Positions 40,167-48,654 of a stretch of 64,000 nucleotides of DNA are shown piece after piece; the stretch's first letter is position 1; each line of letters opens with the position of its first letter. The notes under the pieces were generated by a model, which was not told the origin of the DNA, made no database searches, and saw only the letters and a program-made list of their open reading frames with translations. Source of the DNA: Corynebacterium gallinarum (lineage in GTDB: Bacteria; Actinomycetota; Actinomycetes; Mycobacteriales; Mycobacteriaceae); the NCBI RefSeq assembly GCF_014837045.1, contig NZ_JACSPR010000003.1:124001-188000 (forward strand), given 5' to 3'. Made by a program: the position numbers and the translations under genes.

Positions 40167-41521
40167 GCGGATACTTCCCTGGCGGACGCAGCACCGGGCG
40201 CACCGGCGGCCTCACGCGCACGCATCATCGCGGGGCGACGGGCGCTGTCGGAGATACGCAGCAGGATCGCCACGAGGATGTAGTTGGCCATCAGGGAGGA
40301 ACCACCCTGGGACATGAACGGGGTGGTCAGACCGGTCATGGGCATCAGTGCGGAGATGCCGGCAACCACCACGAACACCTGGATCATGATGGTCATGGAC
40401 AGGCCCGAGGCCACCAGCTTTCCATAGGTGTCGCGGGTGGCCAGCGCGGCCTTCATGCCGCGGGTGACCAGGATGCCGAAGAGGATGATCACGGCTGACA
40501 GGCCGACCAGGCCCATCTCCTCACCGATGGCGGCGAGGATGAAGTCGGAGTGCACCACGGGGATCATGTTGGGGTATCCCTGGCCCACACCGGTGCCGGT
40601 GACCCCGCCCCAGCTCATGCCGAACAGGGACTGGGACAGCTGGTAGCCGGTGGTGTCATAGTGGGCGATCGGGTCGATGAAGTTCTGCACGCGCTCCTGG
40701 ATCTTGGCGGACACCTGGTATACGGCATAGGCACCCACGGCCACCAGAACGGCGCCGATGAGCAGCCACGAGCCGCGTCCGGTAGCCAGGTAGACCATCA
40801 CCAGGACAGTGGAGAACAACAGCAGCGCCGGGCCGAAGTCATTCGCGCCGGCCATGATGAGGATCGCCAGTGCCCACACCACGAGGATGGGGGCGAGGTC
40901 ACGCAGGCGGGGGAAATCCAGGCCCAGGAAACGCTTGCCCGCCACGGCGAACAGTGCGCGCTTGGTGGTCAGCAGCTGCGCGAAGAACAGCAGCAGCAGG
41001 ATCTTGGAGAACTCACCCGGCTGCAGGGAGAACGGTCCCAGCCAGATCCAGATGCGTGCCTCCACCCCGGCGGGCTGTGGCCACACCAGGGGCAGGGCGA
41101 GCAGGAACAGTCCCACGATGCCCAGCAGGTAGGAGTACCGGGAGAGGGATTTGTGGTCCCGCAGGACCACCAGCACCCCGATCATGATCACCACCCCGAT
41201 GAAGGTCCACATCAGGTGACTGTTGACGGTGGTGTACCCGGTGGCCAGGTCCAGGCGGTAGATCATCACCAGGCCGATGCCGTTGAGGGTGGCCGCCACC
41301 GGCAGCATGATCTGATCGGCAAACGGCGCCACCCAGCACATGGCCAGGTGGGCGACCACCAGCACGCCCAGGTAACCGGTGATCAGCACCAGTACCTGGG
41401 TGTCCAGTTCATTGCCCATGGCCAGCTCGAGACTCACGAGCATGACCGCCACCACGAGGGTGGCCACCACGAGCAGCCACATCTCCGTGCGACGTAGTTT
41501 CAATCTCTCAGTCACGTTCAT
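40163..41521 (-). CDS. rodA: SEDS peptidoglycan polymerase RodA/FtsW family
   Basis: The 452-residue protein has about ten to twelve membrane segments and SEDS features: QPAGVEARIWIWLGPFSLQP, then GEFSKILLLLFFAQLL and a C-terminal GLTTPFMSQGGSSLMANYIL. It polymerises lipid II into glycan strands with the transpeptidase PbpA. It overlaps both neighbours by 4 nt. RodA is preferred over FtsW because FtsW is normally in the dcw cluster and the neighbours are pknA, pbpA and pstP. Confidence 0.96.
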   Translation of the reverse strand: MNVTERLKLRRTEMWLLVVATLVVAVMLVSLELAMGNELDTQVLVLITGYLGVLVVAHLAMCWVAPFADQIMLPVAATLNGIGLVMIYRLDLATGYTTVNSHLMWTFIGVVIMIGVLVVLRDHKSLSRYSYLLGIVGLFLLALPLVWPQPAGVEARIWIWLGPFSLQPGEFSKILLLLFFAQLLTTKRALFAVAGKRFLGLDFPRLRDLAPILVVWALAILIMAGANDFGPALLLFSTVLVMVYLATGRGSWLLIGAVLVAVGAYAVYQVSAKIQERVQNFIDPIAHYDTTGYQLSQSLFGMSWGGVTGTGVGQGYPNMIPVVHSDFILAAIGEEMGLVGLSAVIILFGILVTRGMKAALATRDTYGKLVASGLSMTIMIQVFVVVAGISALMPMTGLTTPFMSQGGSSLMANYILVAILLRISDSARRPAMMRAREAAGAPGAASAREVSA

Positions 41522-42834
41522 GACACCTCCCTGCAGTTCACGCCAGGTCTGTCGCGGAATCCGCCTTCTTGTGTGGACACACAGGCCGGGAGGGCCTGTT
41601 GTGCCAGTCGTTGCATCTGTGCCTGGACATCGTCATAGGATCCCGATGGCAGGTCCTGGATGCTGCCCCGGAGATTCTCCGGGAGGTCATCCAGGGTGAA
41701 TGGGGGATCGGTGGTGCAGTTGTCCACCAGGGTCAGCTGCCCGTTCCGGTCGATGCAGGCCACCTTGTACGGTTCGTGGAGGTCGAATCCGAAGATCCGG
41801 TAGTCCACGCCCTGTTCCACGGCGATCGTGTCCTCGGTTGTTGTGGTGACGAAGTAGGTGGCTTGGATACGGGTGTAGCCCCACCATCCCGCGGCCACGA
41901 GACCGATGAGGACGACCAGGGCTACGACCAGGACGGGGAGTTTGCGCGAGGTTTTCTCCGGTGGTTGCGCTATCTCCGGCACCGGTTCGATGCTCTTGGG
42001 TTGCCGGCTGATCGCCGCGGCACGGCTGGCGGCCGTGTCCGGGCGGGCATCATCCGGCTGCTCACCGTTGAGCGCACCCGCGGTAACGGGGGCGGTGCCC
42101 ACCACCGAGGGATCATCACCGTCGACCTCGACGATGTCGGCGATCACCACGGTGACATTGTCCGGGCCACCGGAGCGCAGGGCCAGTTCCACCAGGCGGC
42201 GGGTGGCGTCCTGCGGGGTGCCGGTGCGCATGGTCTCCTCAATGGTGCTGTGGGTGACCGGATCGGACAGGCCATCGGAGCACAGCAGCAGGCGGTCGCC
42301 GGCCAGCGCCGGGATGTTCTGCAGCGTGGGCTGGACCGGGTGGCCGGTGTAGGCCTTGAGGATCAGGGAGCGCTGCGGGTGGGTGGAGACATCCTCGGGA
42401 TCGAGTTTGCCCTCCGCGACCAGAGACTGGACGAAGGTGTCGTCCACTGTGAGTTGGGTCAGTTGGCCGTCGCGAAGCAGATACGCCCGGGAGTCGCCGA
42501 CGTGGCACATGCCCAGCTCGCGTCCGTTGAACATGAACGCGGTGAGCGTGGTGCCCATCCCGTCGCGGGTGGCGTCCTCGCGGATGCCCTCCGCCAGCGC
42601 GGCGTTGGCCTCATCGGCGACCATGCCCAGCAGTGCGAGCATGTCATTGTCGCCCGGGTAGGTGTCCAGGGCGCGCAGGTGGTTGATCATCAGCTGCGAG
42701 GCGATCTCGCCGGCTGCGTGGCCGCCCATGCCGTCGGCAAGCGCCAGCAGGTAGGGGCCCGCGTAGGCGGAGTCCTCATTGTTGCTGCGCACCAGACCCC
42801 GGTCGGAGGCCACCGCATAATCAAGTTTCAGCAT
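41518..42834 (-). CDS. pstP: PP2C-type serine/threonine phosphatase PstP
   Basis: From the ATG at 42834 the protein is 438 residues. The PPM domain (1-235) contains RSNNED (Asp21), LADGMGGHAAGE (Asp34), CHVGDSRAYLLRDGQL and CSDGLSD, which supply the metal-binding aspartates. A linker rich in Pro and Ala, one membrane segment (~300-322) and an extracellular domain follow. It reverses PknA/PknB phosphorylation. The start overlaps the fhaB stop by ATGA. A longer frame would run into fhaB sequence and is not supported. Confidence 0.96.
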   Translation of the reverse strand: MLKLDYAVASDRGLVRSNNEDSAYAGPYLLALADGMGGHAAGEIASQLMINHLRALDTYPGDNDMLALLGMVADEANAALAEGIREDATRDGMGTTLTAFMFNGRELGMCHVGDSRAYLLRDGQLTQLTVDDTFVQSLVAEGKLDPEDVSTHPQRSLILKAYTGHPVQPTLQNIPALAGDRLLLCSDGLSDPVTHSTIEETMRTGTPQDATRRLVELALRSGGPDNVTVVIADIVEVDGDDPSVVGTAPVTAGALNGEQPDDARPDTAASRAAAISRQPKSIEPVPEIAQPPEKTSRKLPVLVVALVVLIGLVAAGWWGYTRIQATYFVTTTTEDTIAVEQGVDYRIFGFDLHEPYKVACIDRNGQLTLVDNCTTDPPFTLDDLPENLRGSIQDLPSGSYDDVQAQMQRLAQQALPACVSTQEGGFRDRPGVNCREVS

Positions 42835-43301
42835 CAGGGCACAAGCCTCACCGTCGTGCGTCCGACCCGGATATCGGTACCCAGCTCGATCTGCTCCGGC
42901 TGGTCGATGCGCACGCCACTGACGAAGGTGCCGTTGCGGGAATCCAGATCCTCCACAAACCATTCCGCACCCCGCTTGAAGATGCGGGCATGCCGGCCCG
43001 AGGCGTAATCATCGCCGACCACGAACGTGCAGTCCGGGCTGCGGCCGATCACCATGTCATCCGCAACCTCCATCGAGGACCCGGCCAGCGGCCCCTCAAT
43101 GACGGTGAGCAGACGTGGTGGGGTGGAACGGTTGAAGGCGCGCGCGAGCCCCTGGGGGGCGGCCACCGTAGTGCTTTTCGACGCCGCACCCACCACCTTC
43201 ACATCGTTTTTCATGGCACGCAGCGCCAGCAGCACAAAAAGCCACAGCACCACGATCAGCGCCACGCGCAGCCCAAGAAGGACCAGAGAATCCATACTCA
43301 C
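42834..43301 (-). CDS. fhaB: FHA-domain protein FhaB (FipA)
   Basis: The 155-residue protein has an N-terminal membrane segment (LVLLGLRVALIVVLWLFVLL, ~5-25) and a C-terminal FHA domain (~65-150): VIGRSPDCTFVVGDDYASGR, then HARIF and SRNGTFVSG. FHA domains bind phosphothreonine, so it relays PknA/PknB signals to division partners such as FtsZ in mycobacteria. It lies 9 nt after fhaA and overlaps pstP by ATGA. Confidence 0.96.
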   Translation of the reverse strand: MSMDSLVLLGLRVALIVVLWLFVLLALRAMKNDVKVVGAASKSTTVAAPQGLARAFNRSTPPRLLTVIEGPLAGSSMEVADDMVIGRSPDCTFVVGDDYASGRHARIFKRGAEWFVEDLDSRNGTFVSGVRIDQPEQIELGTDIRVGRTTVRLVP

Positions 43302-43310
43302 CCTTTCCCG

Positions 43311-44177
43311 TTACGGGCTGACAATACGTACTTCGATATTGGAATGTCCCACCGTGATCACATCGCCATCAGCCAGCAGCCAATTCTCCACCGGGGTGTC
43401 ATTGACCGTGGTGCCGTTGGTGGACTTCAGATCCACCAGGATCGCATCACGGCCATCCCAGGTGATCTCGGCATGCTGACGGGACACACCCGTATCCGGC
43501 AGGCGTAGATCTGCATCATTGCTACGACCGATGATGTTGGACCCCTCCTTCACCAGATAGGTGCGACTGGAGCCATCCTGCAACAGCAGGGTCACCACCG
43601 GCCCGGACGACTGTGGCACCACATGACGGTTGTCGTTGGTCTGCACCCTCGGTGCACCGTGGGTCAGGGGACGCGCCGCCTCCTGAGCGGGCAGGAACTC
43701 GGTACCGGAATAAGGAGAATTGTCGGACACGTTCTTCGACTCACTTTCTGTGACAGCTAAAACACCATCACCGTCCATAGGCAGGAAACCACTATTCAGC
43801 TCTGGATCCGGATCCTTCTCCGAGTCCGACTTCAACTGGCCCGTGTGCCGTGCGGAATCCTCAGCGATCAACACCACCACCGGACCCGCCAACGACCACG
43901 AATGATTCCTACAGAACCTCATCATCTGATCAGCGAAACGGCCAGCCAGATCCGGGGAAGTCTCCAGGAGATTCGCGAAATCATTCGGGCTCACCGACAC
44001 CTTGAACACATTCGGTGCTTCCACATAACCGTCCGCCGTGTGGACCACATTGTCCTCAGCCTCCTGCTTGAGCAACTCCTCAAGCTCAGCCGGAACAACA
44101 CGACCCCTAAAGACAAACGCCAACGCATTATCGAGGCCGCGCTGCAAAGAACTGTCCAGCTTCGCCAGACTGTTCAT
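43311..44177 (-). CDS. fhaA: FHA-domain protein FhaA (DUF3662)
   Basis: From the ATG at 44177 it is 288 residues: MNSLAKLDSSLQRGLDNALA, then FVFRGRVVPAELEELLKQEA begin the DUF3662 domain (~1-115). A polar linker is followed by the FHA domain (~205-288) with NIIGRSNDADLRLPDTGVSR, then QHAEITW and STNGTTVND. In mycobacteria FhaA binds phosphorylated MviN and moderates peptidoglycan synthesis. It is the first gene of the seven-gene operon. No strong ribosome site precedes the ATG, so the start is moderately certain; a frame from 44300 is unlikely. Confidence 0.93.
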   Translation of the reverse strand: MNSLAKLDSSLQRGLDNALAFVFRGRVVPAELEELLKQEAEDNVVHTADGYVEAPNVFKVSVSPNDFANLLETSPDLAGRFADQMMRFCRNHSWSLAGPVVVLIAEDSARHTGQLKSDSEKDPDPELNSGFLPMDGDGVLAVTESESKNVSDNSPYSGTEFLPAQEAARPLTHGAPRVQTNDNRHVVPQSSGPVVTLLLQDGSSRTYLVKEGSNIIGRSNDADLRLPDTGVSRQHAEITWDGRDAILVDLKSTNGTTVNDTPVENWLLADGDVITVGHSNIEVRIVSP

Positions 44178-44523
44178 CGCATTAGCCACTCGACCATAAC
44201 CAGCCAACTGGTGCGACCTCCTTAATAAATAGATGTGCATTCCATAGACAAAAACGCCTAAGAACATGCGTTTGTCCCGCCCTGTGACCAGGATCCACAT
44301 TCAGGACTCAGAGAGACCCCGTTAGCAAGGCCGTGCCAGGGCGAGATAAGGCAAACGCACGATAGCGTCATTATAGGGGGCTGGACCCCAGAAGTTATAG
44401 GTTCAATAGCAGACAGGGGATTTTGCTTAGAGTGTCGCGGGTGTTGGAAAAATGCGCTGAACTGCGGATTTGGTATTGCCCGTGGGGTGCATGCTATCTT
44501 AGACAAGTCGCAAGAAGCACCCA

Positions 44524-44606
44524 GCCCGGGTGGCGGAATGGCAGACGCGCTGGCTTCAGGTGCCAGTGTCCGCAAGGGCGTGGGGGTTCAAGTCCCCCCC
44601 CGGGCA
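44524..44606 (+). tRNA. tRNA-Leu (anticodon CAG)
   Basis: Acceptor arms GCCCGGG and CCCGGGC, anticodon stem CTGGC/GCCAG with loop TTCAGGT (CAG), a class II variable arm and T-loop TTCAAGT. CCA is not encoded. It borders the defence genes and is a plausible integration site, but no duplicated tRNA end was found in the window. Confidence 0.96.
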
Positions 44607-44631
44607 CAACACGCAGTTCCTGACTGCACTA

Positions 44632-44675
44632 ACCGAAGGTCCCACACTCGAAAGGGTTTGGGGCCTTCGGTTTTT
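44632..44675 (+). terminator. Terminator of tRNA-Leu
   Basis: ACCGAAGG (44632-44639) and CCTTCGGT (44664-44671) with further pairing inside the loop are followed by TTTTT. Confidence 0.85.
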
Positions 44676-44735
44676 GTGTTGGTTGGGTTAGTGCAAGGGT
44701 TCGTGCAGGTCGCGAAATCTGCATTGTGGTGAGGA

Positions 44736-45551
44736 TCAATGGTTCCGACTGATCTGTTTGATGTTCAACCCAGGTCCGATCATCGGGACCGTCCGTCGTT
44801 GCCAGACCGCGAGCACACGAGATTGGGCCATGATCACCTGCTTAATCTCAGGGCCGATTGCCTGGAGTAGAGGTGCAATCGTATTTTCAAGATAGGACTC
44901 GACATCTACGTTTAACAGGGAGTCAACATGATTCACCCTGTTGCGAAGCGTGGCAGAAACACGGACATGATCACCAATAGTTTGGGGAGCGGTGAACCGT
45001 CGAATAGTCGTGATTCGGTGGGGAAAAGCCTCCTGCAGTGCTTCACGCCAAAGACTGTTGATGGCCTCCTGTACTGACTGGGGTCGGGAATCATTCTTAT
45101 CTGGCAACATTGCTCCCCATGTCCCAAACATCACCTGAGCGATGAGATCACCATGAGACGTACTGGCCTGGGAGCGCGGATGCATCCTTGTTCGGCCACC
45201 TTCCTGTTTCCGTGACATCCTGCGCAACGAGGCATGATCGAAAAGAGGTCTACCGTTCGCGAACCTGAGCTCTGAAAGGTGAGGAAGCGAATCTTTCTCT
45301 TTGATCCATTCACCGGTAGTTACACCGTGGCTTTTCGCGAAACTCTGGAGCTGTGCATCAATAGCGCCACGAACGGCGACTTCAGTCATGCTCAACACTT
45401 CATGCAGAGCTGCAGCCATATCCATTCCCCACAGGTAAAGAGCGGAAGCGCTAGCTGAGTTTCCTGAACAATGATTGAGGTAAGATTCAGCACGGTCGTG
45501 GGGGAGTGTTTCTAACAGCGTTTTCGGGGCTACATGGTTAGGTCTGTTCAC
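44736..45551 (-). CDS. Abi-like HEPN-domain protein (abortive-infection type)
   Basis: This 271-residue cytosolic protein resembles the Abi-like/Abi_2 group: YLWGMDMAAALHEVLSMTEV, then AVRGAIDAQLQSFAKSHG, a central GDLIAQVMFGTWGAML, and a C-terminal TLRNRVNHVDSLL. RNRVNH is an R-x4-H motif typical of HEPN ribonucleases, which cleave RNA to stop growth of infected cells. GC content is visibly lower (hand counts of 42-53 % per line) than in the flanking growth operon. It lies between tRNA-Leu and the BREX genes, consistent with phage defence. A partner may lie in the structured 5' region. Confidence 0.75.
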   Translation of the reverse strand: MNRPNHVAPKTLLETLPHDRAESYLNHCSGNSASASALYLWGMDMAAALHEVLSMTEVAVRGAIDAQLQSFAKSHGVTTGEWIKEKDSLPHLSELRFANGRPLFDHASLRRMSRKQEGGRTRMHPRSQASTSHGDLIAQVMFGTWGAMLPDKNDSRPQSVQEAINSLWREALQEAFPHRITTIRRFTAPQTIGDHVRVSATLRNRVNHVDSLLNVDVESYLENTIAPLLQAIGPEIKQVIMAQSRVLAVWQRRTVPMIGPGLNIKQISRNH

Positions 45552-45665
45552 GCCAATCCTTGCCTTGCATTCGGACTTTCAAGGTAATACTGTTGCACAT
45601 GTACCGGCACCGGTCTTCCGGAGTCGAAGAAGGAGACGAGCTTTCGAGCTGACTGTCCCTTTGAT

Positions 45666-45700
45666 AAGGCCCTGCGACGCAAATCGCAGGGCCTTTTCTT
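45666..45700. terminator. Orphan perfect hairpin upstream of the Abi-like gene
   Basis: AAGGCCCTGCGA (45666-45677) pairs perfectly with TCGCAGGGCCTT (45684-45695) around CGCAAA, followed on the + strand by TTCTT. It resembles a + strand terminator, yet no + strand gene precedes it. The reverse strand is the 5' region of the Abi-like gene, with a second small stem (AGCT/AGCT, 45639-45650) nearby. It could end a short non-coding RNA. Confidence 0.6.
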
Positions 45701-45823
45701 GGCGGTCAATGGCACTATGTTTCAGGGCAGTCGCAGGTCCCTCGGATCTGAAAAAGTACACAAGCCTCCTCGACAACCGCGATATCCTTTCGCACGCAGC
45801 AACCAGTCAATAAGGTGGTCGGT

Positions 45824-46477
45824 ATGGATGAGCACGCTAGGATCGCCAACCTCATTGCCTTCTATTTCGGACCCAATGTAGCTCAGGAAGTTCCCCCGAA
45901 AAGTAAGAAGGCGATCGAAGCTGTATCCCATCGGGCGTACCGGGATCTGTGTCGCACCCTCACCCACATCGGTACCCATCCTAAGAAGAATAAGCTGCTC
46001 GACGAGACTCACTCCTCCCTCTATGGGGTCATCACCCAGCTCGAGACGGACCCTGTTCGTGATCAACAGGACTTCGATGACCGTCATGAGCGTTGGTGCC
46101 TAGATCGCATCAGTTTCTTCAAAGAGCATCCTCACGGCGATAAGAACAAGAAGGTCGACTTCACCTATGGGCATGCGCAGAAGTGGATCAATATGACGTT
46201 GAAGTATCTAGCCGTCCTCCAGCATCCCGCTGTGCTGGAGGTCTATTCCTACCTACACGTACCGGTGGACAGCATTGTGTATGAGGAAGCCGAGGACCCG
46301 ACCCTGGGCATCGCAGTGCCACGGCCACCAGGAGGAAAGAAGTGGTCGAAGCTCAGCGGGGAGCAATACCGCACCTATCAAGAACAGCTTCGTGGTGCGA
46401 TCGCAGATCAGGGTGAATGCGTCGCACCTCTGGACTGGGAAGCGAAGGCATGGGTGAACCGGGCTTCTCGACAATGA
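45824..46477 (+). CDS. Hypothetical protein beside the BREX operon
   Basis: I do not recognise this 217-residue protein. The start at ATG 45824 follows AAGGTGG. A GTG at 45815 is an alternative. It is soluble, charged, and has no signal or membrane segment. Visible blocks are HARIANLIAFYFGPNVAQEV, DFTYGHAQKWINMTLKYLAV and a C-terminal GGKKWSKLSGEQYRTYQEQL. It lies between the Abi-like gene and the convergent BREX operon and has codon use less GC-biased than the housekeeping genes, so it is probably island cargo. A defence or regulatory role is a guess from position. Confidence 0.75.
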   Translation: MDEHARIANLIAFYFGPNVAQEVPPKSKKAIEAVSHRAYRDLCRTLTHIGTHPKKNKLLDETHSSLYGVITQLETDPVRDQQDFDDRHERWCLDRISFFKEHPHGDKNKKVDFTYGHAQKWINMTLKYLAVLQHPAVLEVYSYLHVPVDSIVYEEAEDPTLGIAVPRPPGGKKWSKLSGEQYRTYQEQLRGAIADQGECVAPLDWEAKAWVNRASRQ

Positions 46478-46524
46478 AGGAGTAGACAGGTCGTAGAAGC
46501 ACCTGACTGGCCGATGCCTACGCG

Positions 46525-48654
46525 CTATTCACTGACCAGACGAACAGCCAGCACCTGCATTGCCCATTCCCGGGGTAATGCCTGCGAGAACTTCAATTCA
46601 TCGAGGGCATCCTCATTGATCTCGGGCAGGGGGCGTTGTTCCGGTGGTAGGTCCCGTGACTCGCGGATCCGTGTACGTAACTCGGATTCGGCGATGTCCG
46701 GGTGGATGAAGATCCGGTCGTGGCGGATCCGCTGGCGCTGCGGTGCCAGTTCCATGCCGAGGTCAGGGCCGAGATCAGACACAAGCTGTTGGTTTGCTGC
46801 CGTGCCAGCCCAGGTCCACAGCTGTCCATAGGCGGTTTCCCGCGAGGTGGGTCGATAGATCATCCCGTCGGTTGAGGGGGTGAATTCGGCGTAATCATCA
46901 CGGAGATGACCGATCATTTCGGTAGCGCGTCTTGTGAGTGTGACACCGGCCGGGTCCTGCCCGCGCAGCACCGCGAGCATCCCGGCGGTGACCTCGGTAC
47001 CGAATCCCCGGGAGACCGAACCCCACCGGGTGACAGATCCGGTGTCGCTGCGTTCCACGAGGAGACGGTGGCGTCGCCAGTCAATTGAGGTCACCTTCCA
47101 GAACCGCCCGGCAAGCGACAACGTCATTGGGGCGGCGGGGCTGGATGCACCGGACGCTGAAGCGGAGAGCATGGTCCGCAGCTCCACGGTGCCGATGTCA
47201 TAGCGCCCGTCGGTGACGGTGAACACCGGTGGGGTGGTGAAAGCGGAGAGCAGCTCCATGAAGTGTCGGCGCCCGAAGGCTTTTTCAGCCTCAACCCCGA
47301 TGAACGCCTGGCCGCCGTCGGTTTCCAGCATGCCGGAGGAAATGAGGTGATCGAGGATGTGTTCGGGAGGGATCCCCAGTGCTTCCTCCGACATCAGCGG
47401 GGTTGCGGCCCACAGCCGACGCCATGTGCCCAGGTTGATGGTGCCGTTACTCAGGGCTGCGGCCAGGAATTGTTGGGCAGCAAGGTGCATCGGCAGTGGT
47501 GGGGGCGTGACCTTTTCGACATATCCCTGCGACCACGCCTGCAACAATCCAAGGGTGTGGATGAGGCCGTCCTCATCGTCGATGGTGATCAGCAGGCAGT
47601 TGCGGGATGTTCCGGCGCGGCGTCCGGTGCGGCCCAGCCGCTGTAGGAAGGAGGATACGGTGCCTGGGGTGCCGATCTGGATGACCCGGTCCAGGTCTCC
47701 GACATCGATGCCCAGTTCCAGGGTGGAGGTGGCCACGATGATGCAGTCCCGGTCATTGGCGAAGGCATCTTCTGCGCGGCGTCGTTCATCAGCGGAGAGG
47801 GAGGAATGGGATAGGTACACCTGTACCCCTCGCTCGCGGAGAGCTGCGCCCAGTTCCTCTGCTCTGCGCCTGGAATCCACGAACACGAGGCGTTTTTCAC
47901 CCTGGTGGAGTTTGGACAGCAACAGGGAGGCAGCGGCCACGCTGGTCACGTAGTCAACGGTGATGTCTGCCGGTGTCACGGTCCCGGGTGTGACACCTGG
48001 TGAGAGCACCCTCCCCGGGCGGTCTTCCCGGCCACCCTGGAGCCAGGCCAGCAGGGCCTGCGGGTTACCCACGGTCGCGGACATGCCGATGCGCTGCAGC
48101 CGACGGCCGGTGAGAGTCTCCAGGCGGGAGAGGACGGCGGAGAGGTGCCATCCGCGGTCATCGCCGGCAAAGGCGTGGACCTCATCGATGATGACGGCCT
48201 GCACCCCACCGAGGAAGGCTGCGGTATCAACTCCGCGACTGACCAGCATGGCCTCCAGTGATTCCGGGGTGGTCAGCAGGATATCCGGCGGGTCGGCGAT
48301 GAGGCGGCGGCGGGCGGACTGTCCGACGTCGCCGTGCCAGACCGCCACTCTGCGCCCCAGCCACGCGGCGTACTCGGCCAGGCGTGGTTCGAGATTGTTC
48401 AGCAGTGCCTTGATGGGGCAGAGGTAGAGAACGGATACCCCCGACCATTCCTCGGCGGCCATGCGGGACAGGATGGGGAAGGCGGCAGCCTCGGTTTTGC
48501 CGCCGGCCGTTGGTGCCAGCAGGATGGCGTCCTCCCCGGCCACCAGCGGGGCGGCGGCCTCCTCCTGGAGGGGGCGCAACCCGGGCCACCGCAATGTGGA
48601 GGCGATGTGGTGGATGAGCACCGGGTGCAGGGCATCGAGGCCAGCGGCGCTCAC
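46525..48654 (-). CDS. brxHI: BREX type 2 helicase BrxHI (Lhr-like)
   Basis: The 709-residue SF2 helicase has Walker A APTAGGKTEAA (47-57), DEVH in VIIDEVHAFAGDD, SATVGN (motif III) and a C-terminal helicase lobe with ELGIDVGDLDRVIQIG and QRLGRTGRRAG. Domains after ~400 resemble Lhr-type helicases. BrxHI is one of the two genes that distinguish BREX type 2 from the four-gene Pgl system. It is the last gene of the operon and its GTG start overlaps the brxD stop by 4 nt. Its role in phage exclusion is established for the system, not for this protein. Confidence 0.93.
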   Translation of the reverse strand: MSAAGLDALHPVLIHHIASTLRWPGLRPLQEEAAAPLVAGEDAILLAPTAGGKTEAAAFPILSRMAAEEWSGVSVLYLCPIKALLNNLEPRLAEYAAWLGRRVAVWHGDVGQSARRRLIADPPDILLTTPESLEAMLVSRGVDTAAFLGGVQAVIIDEVHAFAGDDRGWHLSAVLSRLETLTGRRLQRIGMSATVGNPQALLAWLQGGREDRPGRVLSPGVTPGTVTPADITVDYVTSVAAASLLLSKLHQGEKRLVFVDSRRRAEELGAALRERGVQVYLSHSSLSADERRRAEDAFANDRDCIIVATSTLELGIDVGDLDRVIQIGTPGTVSSFLQRLGRTGRRAGTSRNCLLITIDDEDGLIHTLGLLQAWSQGYVEKVTPPPLPMHLAAQQFLAAALSNGTINLGTWRRLWAATPLMSEEALGIPPEHILDHLISSGMLETDGGQAFIGVEAEKAFGRRHFMELLSAFTTPPVFTVTDGRYDIGTVELRTMLSASASGASSPAAPMTLSLAGRFWKVTSIDWRRHRLLVERSDTGSVTRWGSVSRGFGTEVTAGMLAVLRGQDPAGVTLTRRATEMIGHLRDDYAEFTPSTDGMIYRPTSRETAYGQLWTWAGTAANQQLVSDLGPDLGMELAPQRQRIRHDRIFIHPDIAESELRTRIRESRDLPPEQRPLPEINEDALDELKFSQALPREWAMQVLAVRLVSE

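Noticed and set aside
45565..45813. Forward open frame of about 80 codons upstream of the hypothetical gene
   Set aside because: It runs through the perfect hairpin, has no ribosome site and no similarity, so it is not called as a gene.
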